A stretch of DNA of 5,023 nucleotides. Origin: Candidatus Kuenenia stuttgartensis (GTDB lineage Bacteria; Planctomycetota; Planctomycetia; Pirellulales; UBA1268). Both the position numbers and the translations under genes were made by a program. This document shows positions 4,729 through 5,023 of this stretch, piece by piece. The notes under the pieces were generated by a model, which ran no database searches, was not told the DNA's origin, and worked only from the letters and a program-made list of their open reading frames with translations. Each line of letters opens with the position of its first letter. Position 1 is the first letter of the stretch. The stretch lies in contig CAMCPF010000262.1 in assembly GCA_945876515.1 (NCBI GenBank), positions 1 through 5,023 on the forward strand, written 5' to 3'.

Positions 4729-5023
4729 TCATGTCCGACTCTGCCATCCGGCTGGGTCGCGTGAGTCGTGGAACACTGCGACCACCTCGATCCTATCGGG
4801 CGTCACCCGGTAGAAAACACTGTACGAAAAGCGCTTGACGGCCGCGCGACGCACGTCCTCGTACACCCTCCCGTGGAGTTCGGGATGCGCGGCGATGCGA
4901 TCGAGCACTCGTCGCACTTCACCAGTGAGTCGCGTGCTTAACCCCGGCCGCTGTGCCTCGAGGTAGTCGCATGCCGCCAGAAGATCCTCGGCAGCAGGGT
5001 GCCGAAGAACGACCGGCAGGCTC
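4729..5023 (-). CDS. RelE/ParE-family toxin (5' end at or just beyond window edge)
   Basis: Type II toxins of this superfamily either cleave mRNA on the ribosome (RelE-like) or poison gyrase (ParE-like). Sequence alone does not tell which applies here. Ninety-seven residues are visible, opening with SLPVVLRHPAAEDLLAACDYLE, which is the usual first strand and helix. The frame continues through GRVYEDVRRAAVKRFSYS, the FYRV strand and a C-terminal VFHDSRDPAGWQSR, a conserved ending in these toxins. Likely active-site residues are the basic cluster at Arg58, Arg59, Lys63, Arg64, plus Tyr71, His85 and Arg88. A shorter product from the GTG at 4917 is possible but would lose the first two secondary-structure elements. 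The truncated edge codon ends in G on the coding strand, which allows ATG or GTG, so the gene is probably complete or nearly so. The antitoxin would be expected upstream, beyond 5023. Confidence 0.88.
   Translation of the reverse strand, partial: SLPVVLRHPAAEDLLAACDYLEAQRPGLSTRLTGEVRRVLDRIAAHPELHGRVYEDVRRAAVKRFSYSVFYRVTPDRIEVVAVFHDSRDPAGWQSRT

Overview
This is a GC-rich bacterial chromosomal window that is almost entirely ordinary housekeeping and small accessory genes. The gene families, the frequent lack of a Shine-Dalgarno sequence, the single-gene transcription units and the Cys-rich tail on the FmdB-like protein all fit a planctomycete (Planctomycetota). That assignment is an inference from style, with no rRNA or marker tree behind it. 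I see no insertion sequence, prophage, CRISPR array, tRNA, rRNA or recognisable riboswitch.

Layout from left to right: the last 17 codons of an unidentified + strand gene (1-54); prmA, the ribosomal protein L11 methyltransferase, on the - strand (73-1080); a small GlsB/YeaQ/YmgE-type membrane protein on the - strand (1134-1382); an unrecognised four-helix membrane protein on the + strand (1486-1860); a DinB-superfamily protein on the - strand (1855-2385), whose stop codon overlaps that of its convergent neighbour; a 264-base non-coding stretch (2386-2649); a membrane-anchored alpha/beta hydrolase on the - strand (2650-3417); an FmdB-type zinc-ribbon protein on the + strand (3470-3694); a DTW-domain tRNA aminocarboxypropyltransferase on the - strand (3712-4419); a DUF1653 protein on the + strand (4506-4718); and a RelE/ParE-family toxin on the - strand (4729-5023), cut by the right edge.

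The genes do not form one pathway. The strand changes at seven of the nine gene boundaries, so most genes must be transcribed alone from short divergent promoter regions. Two genes act on translation components (PrmA on protein L11, the DTW enzyme on tRNA), but they lie about 2.6 kb apart and are not co-transcribed. The most useful things to follow up are the toxin-antitoxin locus continuing off the right edge, the two compact divergent promoter regions (3418-3469 and 4420-4505), the inverted repeat at 1419-1438, and the DGSW variant of the DTW motif. I found no convincing evidence of a previously undescribed multi-gene system.
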